Positions 36,175-50,333 of a DNA stretch of 64,000 nucleotides are shown here, piece by piece. The DNA lies in NCBI RefSeq assembly GCF_027580225.2, contig NC_073352.2, forward strand, positions 932,501 through 996,500. The letters are read 5' to 3'. The DNA is from Misgurnus anguillicaudatus (Eukaryota > Chordata > Actinopteri > Cypriniformes > Cobitidae). A program made the position numbers and the translations under genes. The notes beneath the pieces were generated by a model. The model was not told the DNA's origin. It ran no database searches and saw nothing but the letters and a program-made list of their open reading frames with translations. Every line of letters starts with the position of its first letter. The stretch's first letter is position 1.

Positions 36175-37792
36175 GTGGTGCTTGCATTTATGCAAGGCAT
36201 CACTATTATTATTGCTCAGGGATATTATTATTATTATTCTTATGTCTGCACACTTTTTCGGCGCGTAACTCGTCCCGCACGGTTTGCCGTAGTCCCATGA
36301 AAGAGGGCTCAAATTGACCGCATTATTGAGGAGATGGTGGCTATGACTTTTATAAGCGATCGGGTGCAGGATTGTCGAAAGGGGGGCGAAAAACCACCCG
36401 AAAAATCCCATTGACTTAACATTGCGCCAAACTTTGACGGGTCATAGCTCCGCTCTTGGATTTTGTAGAAACATGTGGGTTACATTATTTGAAGAGGCTG
36501 GTAGGCTCTGTCAGAACATACATCACATTGGGGTGTTAGTTGTACCCCTGGGGTGTAAGAGGCACCCAAAAGTGCCCCATTGACTTATAATGGGGCAGGA
36601 AACATGCCCATATAAGGAAATAAAAAAGTTCCAGATGGGATATCTTCGCTTTACAATGTCGTAGAGACATGGGGGTGGGCTCATTTTATTCAGACATCCA
36701 ATCAGTCTATCAGGATAGTATCAGAGCTATTAAGCCACGCCCCTAGCAACCACTTTTGAGCACCCTAGCAACATAAAATTCAAACAGTTATATCTTGGCA
36801 TCAGAATATCGTAGAGACACGGGGGTTGGACAGTTTTACTTGTGACTCAGAGTGTAATCAGTGGCCACATCATTGGTCACTCCCAGGCCACGCCCCTAGC
36901 AACCAAAATGGGCACCCTAGCAACATAATAAACAAACCCTTATATCTCCGCATCAGAACATCGTAGAGACACGGGGGTTGGACCGTTTTACTTGTGACTC
37001 GGAGTGTAATCAGTGGCCACATCATTTGTCACTTCCAAGCCACGCCCCTAGCAACCAAAATGAGCACCCTAGCAACAGAATAAACAAAGCCTTATATCTC
37101 CGCACCAGAACATCGTAGAGACACGGGGGTTGGACCGTTTGACTCGTGACTCGGAGTGTAATCATTATGGGATGCCAATTTTTTCCCTAGCAACCAAATA
37201 CAGTACCCTAGCAACAGAGTAAACAAAGCCTTATATCTCCGCATCAGAACATCGTAGAGACACGGGGGTTGGACCGTTTGACTTGTGACTCGGAGTGTAA
37301 TCACTATGGGATGCCAGTTTTTTCCCTAGCAACCAAATACAGTACCCTAGCAACAGAGTAAACAAAGCCTTATATCTCCGCATCAGAACATCGTAGAGAC
37401 ACGGGGGTTGGACCGTTTGACTCGTGACTCGTAGGGTTATCACTAGTGGATGGCAATTTTTTCCCTAGCAACCAAATACACTACCCTAGCAACAGTGTAA
37501 ACAAAGCCTTATATCTCCGCATCAGAACATCATAGAGACACGGGGGTTGGACCGTTTGACTCGTGACTCGGAGGGTAATCACTATGGGATGCCAATTTTT
37601 TCCCTAGCAACCAAACACAGTACCCTAGCAACCGGATAAACACAGCCTTATATCTCCGCATCAGAACATCGTACAGACACGGGAGTTGGATCGTTTTACT
37701 TTTGGCTTGGAGTATAATCATATATGGTCCCCAGAATTTTGCCACGGCAAGCACCACTCACATTTTCTTCAGGAAATGTACCTATCTAGTTA
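36174..37792 (+). mobile_element. Unit U8: b-type element, complete, near-twin of U7
   Basis: Has its own 5' module. The body repeats U7 with very few substitutions (for example GGGTGTTAG at 36,533 against GGGTGTAAG). It carries one additional monomer at about 37,080-37,218. Confidence 0.65.
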
Positions 37793-39690
37793 GTGGTGCT
37801 TGCATTTATGCAAAGCATCACTATTACTATTCCTCAGGGATATTATTATTATATCTTTATTCTTATGTCGCAAAAATTTCGGCGCGTAACTCGTCCCACA
37901 CGGTTTGTCGTAGACCCATAAAAGAGGGCCCAAATTGACCGGTTTATTGAGGAATGGTGTGCTATATCTTTTTTAAGGGATCGGGTGCAGGATTTTCGAA
38001 AGGGGGGCGAAAAACCACCCGAAAAATCCCATTGACTTAACATTGCGCCCAACTTTGACCAGTCATAGCTCCACTCGAGGATTTTGTAGAAACATGTGGG
38101 TTACAACACTTGAAGAGGGTGGTAGACTCTGTAAGAACATACATCACAATGGGGTGTAAGTTGTACCCCTGGGGTGTAAGAGGCACCCGAAATTTCCCAT
38201 TGACTTATAATGGGGCAGGAAACATGCCCATATAAGGGAATAAAAAAGTTCCAGATGGGATATCTTTGCTTTACATTGTCGTAGAGACAAGGGGGTGGGC
38301 TCATTTTACTCAGACATCCAATCAATCTATCAGGATAGTCCCAGAGCTATTAAGCCACGCCCCTAGCAACCATTTTGGGCACCCTAGCAACATCTCCCAT
38401 AGACTGCCATTATAAAATGCCTAGATGGATATCTTTGCAGCACAGTGTCATAGAGACACGGGGGTGGGCTCATTTTACTCAGGCATCCAATCAGTCTCTC
38501 AGGATCCTTACATAGGTATTAAGCCACGCCCTTAGCAACCACTTTTGAGCACCCTAGCAACATAAAATTCAAACAATTATATCTCGGCATCAGAACATCG
38601 TAGAGACACGGGGTTGGACCGTTTGACTCGTGACTCGGAGGGTAATCACTAGTGGATGCCGTTTTTTCCCTAGCAACGAAATACAGCACCCTAGCAACAG
38701 AGTAAACAAAGCCTTATATCTCCGCATCAGAACATTGTAGAGACACGGGGTTTGGACCGTTTGACTCGTGACTCGGAGGGTAATCACCAGTGGATGCCGT
38801 TTTTTTCCCTAGCAACCAAATACAGCACCCTAGCAACAGAGTAAACAAAGCCTTATATCTCCGCATCAGAACATCGTAGAGACACAGGGGTTGGATCGTT
38901 TGACTCGTGACTCGGAGGGTAATCACTAGTGGATGCCGTTTTTTTCCCCAGCAACCAAATACAATACCCTAGCAACAGAGTAAACAAAGCCTTATATCTC
39001 CGCATCAGAACATCGTAGAGAACCGGGGGTTGGACCGTTTGACTTGTGACTCGGAGGGTAATCACTAGTGGATGCCAATTTTTTCCCTAGCAACCAAATA
39101 CAGTACCCTAGCAACAGAGTAAACAAAGCCTTATATCTTCACATCATAACATCGTAGAGACACGGGGGTTGGACCGTTTGACTTGTGACTTGGAGTGTAA
39201 TCACCAGTGGATGCCAATTTTCCCCCTAGCAACAAAATACAGTACCCTAGCAACAGAGTAAACAAAGCCTTATATCTCCGCATCAGAACATCGTAGAGAC
39301 AGGGGGTTGGACCGTTTGACTCGTGACTCGGAGGGTAATCACTAGTGGATGGCAATTTTTTCCCTAGCAACCAAATACTGTACCCTAGCAACAGAGTAAA
39401 CAAAGCCTTATATCTCCGCATCAGAACATCGTAGAGACACGGGGGTTGGACCGTTTGACTCGTGACTCGGCGGGTAATCACTAGTGGATGCCATTTTTTC
39501 CCTAGCAACCAAATACAGTACCCTAGCAACAGAGTAAACAAAGCCTTATATCTCCACATCAGAACATCGTAAAGACACGGGAGTTGGATCGTTTTACTTT
39601 TGGCTTGGAGTATAATCATATATTGTCCCCAACATTTTGCCACGGCAAGCACCACTCACATTTTCTTCAGGAAATGTACCTATCTAGTTA
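37792..39690 (+). mobile_element. Unit U9: b-type element, complete
   Basis: 5' module with CAAAGC variant; head close to U1 (shared TTTTTTAAGGGATCGG and AGAGGGCCC). Array at about 38,575-39,625 with many GGATGCCGTT monomers. Several monomers lost one base, which opens a 174-residue reverse frame (39,131-39,655) by chance. Confidence 0.65.
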
Positions 39691-41862
39691 GTGGTGCTTG
39701 CATTTATGCAAGGCATCACTATTACTATTCCTCAGGGATATTATTTTTATTCTTATTTCTGGACAAAATTTCGGCGCGTAACTCGTCCCGCACGGTTTGT
39801 CGTAGACCCATGAAAGAGGGCTCAAATCAACCGGCTTATTGAGGAGATGGTGGCTATATCTTTTATAAGTGATCGGGTGCAGGGTTTCTGAAAGGGGGGC
39901 AAAAAATCACCCGAAAAATCCCATTGACTTAACATTGGGCCCAACTTTGACGAGTCATAGCTCCGCTCAAGGATTTTGTAGAAACATGTGGGTTACAACA
40001 TTTGAAGAGGGTGGTAGACTCTGTAAGAACATAAATGACATTGGGGTGTAAGTTGTACCCCTGGGGTGTAAGAGGCACCCGAAAATTCCCATTGACTTAT
40101 AATGGGGCAGGAAACATGCCCATATAAGGGAATAAAACAGTTCCAGATGGGATATCTTTGCTTTACAGTGTCGTAGAGATAAGTGGGTGGGCTCATTTCA
40201 CTCGGGCATCCAATCAGTCCCTCAGGATCATCCCAGACCTATTAAGCCACGCCCCTAGCAACAATTTTGGGCACCCTAGCAACATCTCCCATAGACTGCC
40301 ATTATAAAATGCCCAGGTGGATATCTTTGCACCACAGTGTCATATAGACATGGGGGTGGGCTCATTTTACTCAGGCATCCAATCAGTCTCTCAGGATCCT
40401 TACATAGGTATTAAGCCACGCCCCTAGCAACCATTTTTGAGCACCCTAGCAACATAAAATTCAAACAGTTATATCTCCGCATCAGAACATCGTAGAGACA
40501 CGGGGGTTGGACCGTTTGACTAGTGACTCGGAGTGTAATCATTATGGGATGCCAATTTTTTCCCTAGCAACCAAATACAGTACCCTAGCAACAGAGTAAA
40601 CAAAGCCTTATATCTCCGCATCAGAACATCGTAGAGACACGGGGGTTGGACCGTTTGACTCGTGACTCAGAGTGTAATCACTATGGGATGCCAATTTTTT
40701 CCCTAGCAACCAAATACAGTACCCTAGCAACAGAGTAAACAAAGCCTTATATCTCCGCATCAGAACATCGTAGAGACACGGGGGTTGGACCGTTTGACTC
40801 GTGACTCAGAGTGTAATCATTGTGGGATGCCAATTTTTTCCCTAGCAACCAAATAGAGTACCCTAGCAACAGAGTAAACAAAGCCTTTTATCTCCGCAGC
40901 AGAACAACGTAGAGACACGGGGGTTGGACCGTTTTACTTGTGACTCGGCATGTAATCACTAGTGAATGCCAATTTTTTCCCTAGCAACCAAATACAGTAC
41001 CCTAGCAACAGAGTAAACAAAGCCTTAAATCTCCGCATCAGAACATCGTAGAGACACGGGGGTTGGACCGTTTGACTCGTGACTCGGAGGGTAATCACTA
41101 GTGGATTTCATTTTTTCCCTAGCAACCAAATACAGTATCCTAGCAACAGAGTAAACAAAGCCTTATATCTCCGCATCAGAACATCGTAGAGACACAGGGG
41201 TTGGACCGTTTGACTCGTGACTCAGAGTGTAATCACTATGGGATGCCAATTTTTTCCCTAGCAACCAAATACAGTACCCTAGCAACAGAGTAAACAAAGC
41301 CTTAAATCTCCGCATCAGAACATCGTAGAGACACGGGGGTTGGACCGTTTGACTCGTGACTCGTAGGGTAATCACTAGTGGATGCCATTTTTTCCCCTAG
41401 CAACCAAATACAGTACCCTAGCAACAGAGTAAACAAAGCCTTATATCTCCGCATCAGAACATCCTAGAAACACGGGGGTTGGACCATTTTACTTGTGACT
41501 CGGCATGTAATCACTAGTGGATGGCAATTTTTCCCTAGCAACCAAAACAGTACCCTAGCAACAGAGTAAACAAAGCCTTATATCTCCGAATCAGAACATC
41601 GTACAGACACCGGGGTTAGACCGTTTGACTTGTGAGTCGGAGTGTAATCACTAGTAGATGCAAATTTTCTCCCTAGCAACCAAATACAGCACCCTAGCAA
41701 CCGGATAAACAAAGCCTTATATCTCCGCATCAGAACATCGCAGAGACACGAGAGTTGGATCGTTTTACTTTTTGGCTTGGAGTATAATCATATATTGTCC
41801 CGAGAATTTTGCCACGGCAAGCACCACTCACATTTTCTTCAGGAAATGTACCTATCTAGTTA
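39690..41862 (+). mobile_element. Unit U10: b-type element, complete
   Basis: The head is near-identical to U5/U20 over its first 250 bp, then changes to a variant shared with U2 and U11. Array at about 40,465-41,800. Confidence 0.65.
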
Positions 41863-41914
41863 GTGGTGCTTGCATTTATGCAAAGCATCACTATTATTAT
41901 TGCTTTCGGTTATT
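41862..41914 (+). mobile_element. Extra b-type 5' module (partner of U13 by nesting)
   Basis: AGTGGTGCTTGC hairpin module ending TTGCTTTCGGTTATT, directly followed by the U11 module. Confidence 0.6.
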
Positions 41915-43970
41915 AGTGGTGCTTGCATTTATGCAAGGCATCACTATTACTATTGCTCATACTTATTATTTATTATTTATATCTTTATTTATTATTCTTA
42001 TATCTGGACACTTTTTCGGCGCGTAACTCGTCCCGCACGGTTTGTCGTAGACCAATGAAACAGGGCTCAAAACGACCGGCTTATTGAGGACACGTCTGCT
42101 ATGACTTTTATAAGCGATCGGGTAAAAGATTTTCGAAAGGGGGGCGAAAAACCACCCCAAAAATCCCATTGACTTAGCATTGCGCCCAACTTTGATGGGT
42201 CATAGCTCCGCTCAAGGATTTTGTAGAAACGTGTGGGTTACAACATTTGAAGAGGGTGGTAGGCTATGTAAGAACATACATGACATTGGGGTGTAAGTTG
42301 TACCCTTGGGGTGTAAGAGGCACCCGAAAATTCCCATTGACTTATAATGGGGCAGGAAACATGCCCATATAAGGGAATAAAACGGTTCCAGATGGGATAT
42401 CTTTGCTTTACAGTGTCGTAGAGATAAGTGGGTGGGCTCATTTCACTCGGGCATCCAATCAGTCTCTCAGGATCATCTCAGAGCTATTAAGCCACGCCCC
42501 TAGCAACAATTTTGGGCACCCTAGCAACATCTCCCATAGACTGCCATTATAAAATGCCCAGATGGATATCTTTGCACCACAGTGTCATAGAGACATGGGG
42601 GTGGGCTCATTTTACTCAGGCATCCAACCAGTCTCTCAGGATCCTTACATAGGTATTAAGCCACGCCCCTAGCAACCACTTTTGAGCACCCTAGCAACAT
42701 AAAATTCAAACAGTTATATCTCGGCATCAGAACATCGTAGAGACACGGGGGTTGGACCGTTTGACTTGTGACTCAGAGTGTAATCATTATGGGATGCCAA
42801 TTTTTTCCCTAGCAACCAAATACAGTACCCTAGCAACAGAGTAAACAAAGCCTTATATCTCGGCATCAGAACATCGTAGAGACACGGGGGTTGGACCGTT
42901 TGACTCGTGACTCAGAGTGTAATCATTATGGGATGCCAATTTTTTCCCTAGCAACCAAATACAGTACCCTAGCAACAGAGTAAACAAAGCCTTATATCTC
43001 GGCATCAGAACATCGTAGAGACACGGGGGTTGGACCGTTTGACTCGTGACTCAGAGTGTAATCATTATGGGATGCCAATTTTTTCCCTAGCAACCAAATA
43101 CAGTACCCTAGCAACAGAGTAAACAAAGCCTTATATCTCCGCTTCAGAACATCGTAGAGACACGGGGGTTGTACCGTTTGACTCGTGACTCGGAGTGTAA
43201 TCATTATGGGATGCCAATTTTTTCCCTAGCAACCAAATACAGTACCCTAGCAACAGAGTAAACAAAGCCTTATATCTCCGCATCAGAACATCGTAGAGAC
43301 ACGGGGGTTGGACCGTTTGACTCGTGACTCGGAGTGTAATCATTATGGGATGCCACTTTTTTCCCTAGCAACCAAATACAGTACCCTAGCAACAGAGTAA
43401 ACAAAGCCTTATATCTCCGCATCAGAACATCGTAGAGACACGGGGGTTGGACCGTTTGACTCGTGACTCGGAGTGTAATCATTATGGGATGCCAATTTTT
43501 TCCCTAGCAACCAAATACAGTACCCTAGCAACAGAGTAAACAAAGCCTTATATCTCCGCATCAGAACATCGTAGAGACACGGGGGTTGGACCGTTTGACT
43601 TGTGACTCGGAGGGTAATCACTAGTTGATGCCGTTTTTTTCCTAGCAACCAAATACAGTACCCTAGCAACAGAGTAAACAAAGCCTTATATCTCCGCATC
43701 AGAACATCATAGAGACAAGGGGGTTGGACCGTTTGACTCGTGACTCGGAGGGTAATCACTAGTGGATGGCAATTTTTTCCCTAGCAACCAAATACAATAC
43801 CCTAGCAACCGGATAAACACAGCCATATATCTCTGCATCAGAACATCGTAGAGACACGGGAGTTGGATCGTTTTACTTTTGGCTTGGAGTATAATCATAT
43901 ATGGTCCCCAGAATTTTGCCACGGCAAGCACCACTTCACATTTTCTTCAGGAAATGTACCTATCTAGTTA
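41915..43970 (+). mobile_element. Unit U11: b-type element, complete
   Basis: 5' module with a longer AT-rich leader. Array at about 42,710-43,895, with the monomer run at 42,780-43,500 nearly uniform, a sign of recent homogenisation. Confidence 0.65.
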
Positions 43971-43972
43971 TT

Positions 43973-45320
43973 AGTGGTGCTTGCATTTATGCAAGGCATC
44001 ACTATTACTATTCCTCATACTTATTATTATATCTTATTATTCTTATGTCTGCACGTTTTTTCGGCGCGTAACTCGTCCCGCACGGTTTGCCGTACTCCCA
44101 TGAAAGCGGGCTCAAATCGACCAGTTTATTGAGGAGAGGTGTGCTATGACTTTTATAAGGGATCGGGTGCAGGATTTCCGAAAGGGGGGCAAAAAATCAC
44201 CCAAAAAATCCCATTGACTTAACATTGCGCCGAACTTTGACGGGTCATAGCTCCACTCGAGGATTTTGTAGAAACATGTGGGTTATAACATTTGAAGAGG
44301 GTGGTAGACTCTTTAAGAACACACATGACATTGGGGTGTAAGTTGTACCCCTGGGGTGTAAGAGGAGCCCGAAAATTCCCATTGACTTATAATGGGGCAG
44401 GAAACATGCCCATATAAGGGAATAAAACAGTTCCAGATGGGATATCTTTGCTTTACAGTGTCGTAGAGATAAGTGGGTGGGCTCATTTTACTCGGGCATC
44501 CAATCAGTCTCTCAGGATCATCCCAGAGCTATTAAGCCACGCCCCTAGCAACAATTTTGGGCACCCTAGCAACATCTCCCATAGACTGCCATTATAAAAT
44601 GCCCAGATGGATATCTTTGCACCACAGTGTCATAGAGACATGGGGGTGGGCTCATTTTACTCAGGCATCCAATCAGTCTCTCAGGATCCTTACATAGGTA
44701 TTAAGCCACGCCCCTAGCAACCACTTTTGAGCACCCTAGCAACATAAAATTCAAACAGTTATATCTCCGCATCAGAACATCGTAGAGACATGGGGGTTGG
44801 ACCGTTTGACTCGTGACTTGGCGGGTAATCATTATGGGATGCCAATTTTTTCCCTAGCAACCAAATACAGTACCCTAGCAACAGAGTAAACAAAGCCTTA
44901 TATCTCCGCATCAGAACATCGTAGAGACACGGGGATTGGACCGTTTGACTCATGACTCGGAGGGTAATCACTAGTGGTTGCCATTTTTTTTCCCTAGCAA
45001 CCAAATACAGTACCCTAGCAACAGAGTAAACAAAGCCTTATATCTCCGCATCAGAACATCGTAGAGACACCGGGGTTGGACCGTTTCACTCGTGACTTGG
45101 AGGGTAATCACTAGTGGATGCCATTTTTTCCCTAGCAACCAAATACAGTACCCTAGCAACAGAGTAAACAAAGCCTTATATCTCCGCATCAGAACATCGT
45201 AGAGACACGGGAGTTGGATCGTTTTACTTTTGGCTTGGAGTATAATCATATATGTTCCCCAGAATTTTGCCACGGCAAGCACCACTCACATTTTCTTCAG
45301 GAAATGTACCTATCTAGTTA
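43973..45320 (+). mobile_element. Unit U12: b-type element, complete, shortest array
   Basis: Complete ends with only about 3.6 monomers (about 44,755-45,260), the smallest array beside U7. Confidence 0.65.
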
Positions 45321-48045
45321 TTATTATTATTATTCTTATGTCTGCACGTTTTTTCGGCGCGTAACTCGTCCCGCACGGTTTGCCGTAGTCCCATGAAAGA
45401 GGGCTCAAATCGACCGGTTTATTGAAGAGATGGTGGCTATGACTTTTATAAGCGGTCGGGTGCAGAATTTCCGAAAGGGGGGCGAAAAACCACCCGAAAA
45501 ATCCCATTGACTTAACATTGCGCCCAACTTTGACGGGTCATAGCTCCGCTCGAGGATTTTGTAGAAACATGTGGGTTACAACATTTGAAGAGGGTGGTAG
45601 GCTCTGTAAGAACATGGATAACAATGGGGTGTAAGTGGTACCCCTGGGGTGTAAGAGGTGCCCAAAAATGCCCAATGAAAAGTCAATGGGGCAAAATCCC
45701 ATAGACTTACCATTGCAAAAATTTTGACGGGTCATAGGTACGAGTGAGGATTTTGTAGAAACATGTGGGTTACTAAATTTAAAGAGGGTGGTAGGCTATG
45801 TAAGAACATACATGACATTGGGGTTTAAGTTGTACCCCTGGGGTGTAAGAGGCACCCGAAAATTCCCATTGAGGAAACATGCCCATATAAGGGAATAAAA
45901 CAGTTCCAGATGGGATATCTTTGCTTTACAGTGTCGTAGAGATAAGTGGGTGGGCTCATTTCACTCAGGCATCCAATCAGTCTCTCAGGATCATCCCAGA
46001 GCTATTAAGCCACGCCCCTAGCAACCACTTTTGGGCACCCTAGCAACATCTTCCATAGACTGCCATTATAAAATGCCCAGATGGATATCTTTGCACCACA
46101 GTGTCATAGAGACATGGGGGTGGGCTCATTTTACTCAGGCATCCAATCAGTCTCTCAGGATCCTTACATAGGTATTAAGCCACGCCCCTAGCAACCACTT
46201 TTGAGAACCCTAGCAACATAAAATTCAAACAGTTATATCTCGGCATCCGAACATCGTAGAGGTACGGGGGTTGGACCATTTGACTCGTGACTTAGAGTGT
46301 AATCATTATGGGATGCCAATTTTTTCCCTAGCAACCAAATACAGTACCCTAGCAACAGAGTAAACAAAGCCTTATATCTCCGCATCAGAACATCGTAGAG
46401 ACACGGGGGTTGGACCGTTTGACTTGTGACTCGGAGTGTAATCATTATGGGATGCCAATTTTTTCCCTAGCAACCAAATACATTACCCTAGCAACAGAGT
46501 AAACAAAGCCTTATATCTCCGCATCAGAACATCGTAGAGACACGGGGGTTGGACCGTTTGACTTGTGACTCGGAGTGTAATCATTATGGGATGCCAATTT
46601 TTTCCCTAGCAACCAAATACAGTACCCTAGCAACAGAGTAAACAAAGCCTTATATCTCCGCATCAGAACATCGTAGAGACACAGGGGTTGGACCGTTTGA
46701 TTCTTGACTTGGAGGGTAATCACTAGTGGATGCCAATTTTTTCCCTAGCAACCAAATACAGTACCCTAGCAACAGAGTAAACAAAGCCTTATATCTCCGC
46801 ATCAGAACATCGTAGAGACACGGGGGTTGGACCATTTGACTCGTGACTTAGAGTGTAATCATTATGGGATGCCAATTTTTTCCCTAGCAACCAAATACAG
46901 TACCCTAGCAACAGAGTAAACAAAGCCTTATATCTCCGCATCAGAACATCGTAGAGACACGGGGGTTGGACCGTTTGACTTGTGACTCGGAGTGTAATCA
47001 TTATGGGATGCCAATTTTTTCCCTAGCAACCAAATACAGTACCCTAGCAACAGAGTAAACAAAGCCTTATATCTCCGCATCAGAACATCGTAGAGACACG
47101 GGGGTTGGACCGTTTGATTCTTGACTCAGCGTGTAATCATTATGGGATGCCGATTTTTTCCCTAGCAACCAAATACAGTACCCTAGCAACAGAGTAAACA
47201 AAGCCTTATATCTCCGCATCAGAACATCGTAGAGACACGGGGGTTGGACCGTTTGACTTGTGACTCGGAGTGTAATCATTATGGGATGCCAATTTTTTCC
47301 CTAGCAACCAAATACATTACCCTAGCAACAGAGTAAACAAAGCCTTATATCTCCGCATCAGAACATCGTAGAGACACGGGGGTTGGACCGTTTGACTTGT
47401 GACTCGGAGTGTAATCATTATGGGATGCCAATTTTTTCCCTAGCAACCAAATACAGTACCCTAGCAACAGAGTAAACAAAGCCTTATATCTCCGCATCAG
47501 AACATCGTAGAGACACGGGGGTTGGACCGTTTGATTCTTGACTCAGCGTGTAATCATTATGGGATGCCGATTTTTTCCCTAGCAACCAAATACAGTACCC
47601 TAGCAACAGAGTAAACAAAGCCTTATATCTCCGCATCAGAACATCGTAGAGACACGGGGGTTGGACCGTTTGACTCGTGACTCGGAGGGTAATCACTAGT
47701 GGATGCCATTTTTTCCCCTAGCAACCAAATACAGTACCCTAGCAACAGAGTAAACAAAGCCTTATATCTCCGCATCAGAACATCGTAGAGACACGGGGGT
47801 TGGACCGTTTGACTCGTGACTCGGAGGGTAATCACTAGTGGATGTCAATTTTTTCCCTAGCAACCAAATACAGTACCCTAGCAACCAGATAAACATAGCG
47901 TTATATCTCAGCATCAGAACATCGTAGAGACACGGGAGTTGGATCGTTTTACATTTGGCTTGGAGTATAATCATATATGTTACCCAGAATTTTGCCACGG
48001 CAAGCACCACTCACATTTTCTTCAGGAAATGTACCTATCTAGTTA
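45321..48045 (+). mobile_element. Unit U13: b-type body with partly duplicated head
   Basis: The head block is present about twice: CATGTGGGTTAC at about 45,569 and again at about 45,762, with a GTCAATGGGGCAAAATCCC link between. Array at about 46,230-47,970, including a 417-bp trimeric higher-order repeat at about 46,928-47,620. No adjacent 5' module. Confidence 0.6.
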
Positions 48046-50333
48046 TTATTCTTCTTCTTCTTCTGAGACTAAAATTTCTGCGGCTAACTCGTCCTACAGC
48101 TTTCAAGCTACATTCACGAAATTTTCCACGGACATTCTGACTGGTCTAAAGAAGTGTGCTATATCTTTTTGACAGGATCCGACTTACAGAATTCTTAAAA
48201 CGGGACATAAAACTTCCGAAAAGTCCCATTTACTTAACGTTGCGACAAACTTTGACAGGTCATAGCTCCGAGCGAGAAATTTGTAGAAACTTGTGGGTTA
48301 CCACATTTGAAGAGGCTGGCAGGCACTGTGAGAACACACCTCACATTGGGGTGTAAGTTTCACCCCTGGGGTGTAAGAGGCCCCCAAAATTCCCCATTGA
48401 CTTATAACAGGGCAGGAAACACGCCCATATAAGGGAATAAAAACGTTCCAGATGGAATATCTTCGCTTTCCAGTGTCATAGAGACATGGGGGTGGGCTCA
48501 TTTTACTCAGGCATCCAATCAGTCTCTCTGGATCGTCCCATAGCTATTAAGCCACGCCCCTAGCAACCATTTTTGGGCACCCTAGCAACATCTCCCATAG
48601 ACTGCCATTATAAAATGCCCAGATGGATATCTTTGCAGCACAGTGTCACAGAGACATGGGGGTGGGCTCATTTTACTCAGGCATCCAATCAGTCTCTAAG
48701 GATTCTTATTGAGGTATTAAGCCACGCCCCTAGCAACCAAATATGAGCACCCTAGCAACATAATAAACAAAGCCTTATATCTCTGGATCTGAACATCATA
48801 GAGACATGGGGGTTGGGTCTTTTGGTCATGTTAGCCTTATGCTAGCTTCATGCTAAGTCATACTAGCTTCATGCTAGTTTCATGCTAGCTTTATGCTAAT
48901 TTCATAATAAATTTTGCTAACTTCATGCTTATTCATGTTAGCATCATGCAAGCTTTATGCTAATTCATGTTAGCATCATGCTAGCTTCATGCTAATTCAT
49001 GTTAGCATCATGCTAGCTTCATGCTAATTCATGTTAGCATCATGCTAGCTTCATGCTAATTCATGTTAGCATCATGCTAGCTTCATGCTAATTCATGTTA
49101 GCATCATGCTAGCTTCATGCTAATTCATGTTAACATCATGTTAGCTTCATGCTAACTTCATGCTAATTCATGTTAGCATCATGCTAGCTTCATTCTAATT
49201 CATGTTAGCATCGTGCTAGCTTCATGCTAATTCATGTTAACATCGTGCTAGCTTCATGCTACTTCATGTTAGCATCGTGCTAGCTTCATGCTAATACATG
49301 TTAGCATCGTGCTAGCTTCATGCTAATTCATGTTAGCATCATGCTAGCTTCATGCTAATTCATGTTAGCATCATGCTAGCTTCATGCTAATTCATGTTAG
49401 CATCATGCTAGCTTCATGCTAATTCATGTTAGCATCATGCTAGCTTCATGCTAATTCATATTAGCATCATGCTAGCTTCATGCTAATTCATGTTAGCATC
49501 ATGCTAGCTTCATGCTAATTCATGTTAGCATCATGTTAGCTTCATGCTAACTTCATGCTAATTCATGTTAGCATCATGCTAGCTTCATGCTAATTCATGT
49601 TAGCATCGTGCTAGCTTCATGCTAATTCATGTTAGCATCGTGCTAGCTTCATGCTAATTCATGTTAGCATCGTGCTAGCTTCATGCTAATACATGTTAGC
49701 ATCGTGCTAGCTTCATGCTAATTCATGTAAACATCGTGCTAGCTTCATGCTAATTCATGTTAGCTTCATGCTAATTCATGTTAGCATCATGCTAGCTTCA
49801 TGCTAATTCATGTTAGCATCATGCTAGCTTCATGCTAATTCATGTTAGCATCATGCTAATTCATGTTAGCATCATGCTAGCTTCATGCTAATTCATGTTA
49901 GCTTCATGCTAGCTTCATGCTAATTCATGTTAGCATCATGTTAGCATCATGCTATTTCATGTTAGCATAATGCTAGCTTCATGCTATTTCATGTTAGCAT
50001 CATGTTAGCTTCATGCTAATCATGCTAACTTGATGTTAGCTTCATGCTAATCATGTTAGCTTCATGCTAGCTTCATGCTATTTCATGTTAGCATCATGCT
50101 AGCTTCATGCTAATCATGCTAACTTGATGCTAGCTTCATGCTAATCATGTTAGCTTCATGCTAGCTTCAGGCTCATCATGCTAGCTTCATGCTAAATCAG
50201 ACTAGCTTCATACTTAAACATACTAACAGCCAGATAGTCTACTAAACTAAACTTCTGTCAAACCGTTTTAAACGTTCAGGCCAGGCTTTGTCAAGCCAAC
50301 ATAAAGTTTGTCAACAAACTTTTCTATCTAGTT
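48046..50333 (+). mobile_element. Unit U14: a-type body, unpaired
   Basis: The head has diverged from U3/U4 (CTTCTTCTTCTTCTGAGAC leader). The 3' end has the hairpin AAAGTTTG-TCAA-CAAACTTT. No a-type 5' module is left in the window to pair with it. Confidence 0.6.
48829..50215 (+). repeat. 32-bp minisatellite array in U14
   Basis: The unit is ATGCTAGCTTC, ATGCTAATTC, ATGTTAGCATC (11+10+11), one base longer than the 31-bp unit in U3/U4. This shows a separate amplification from a shared ancestor. Confidence 0.9.
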
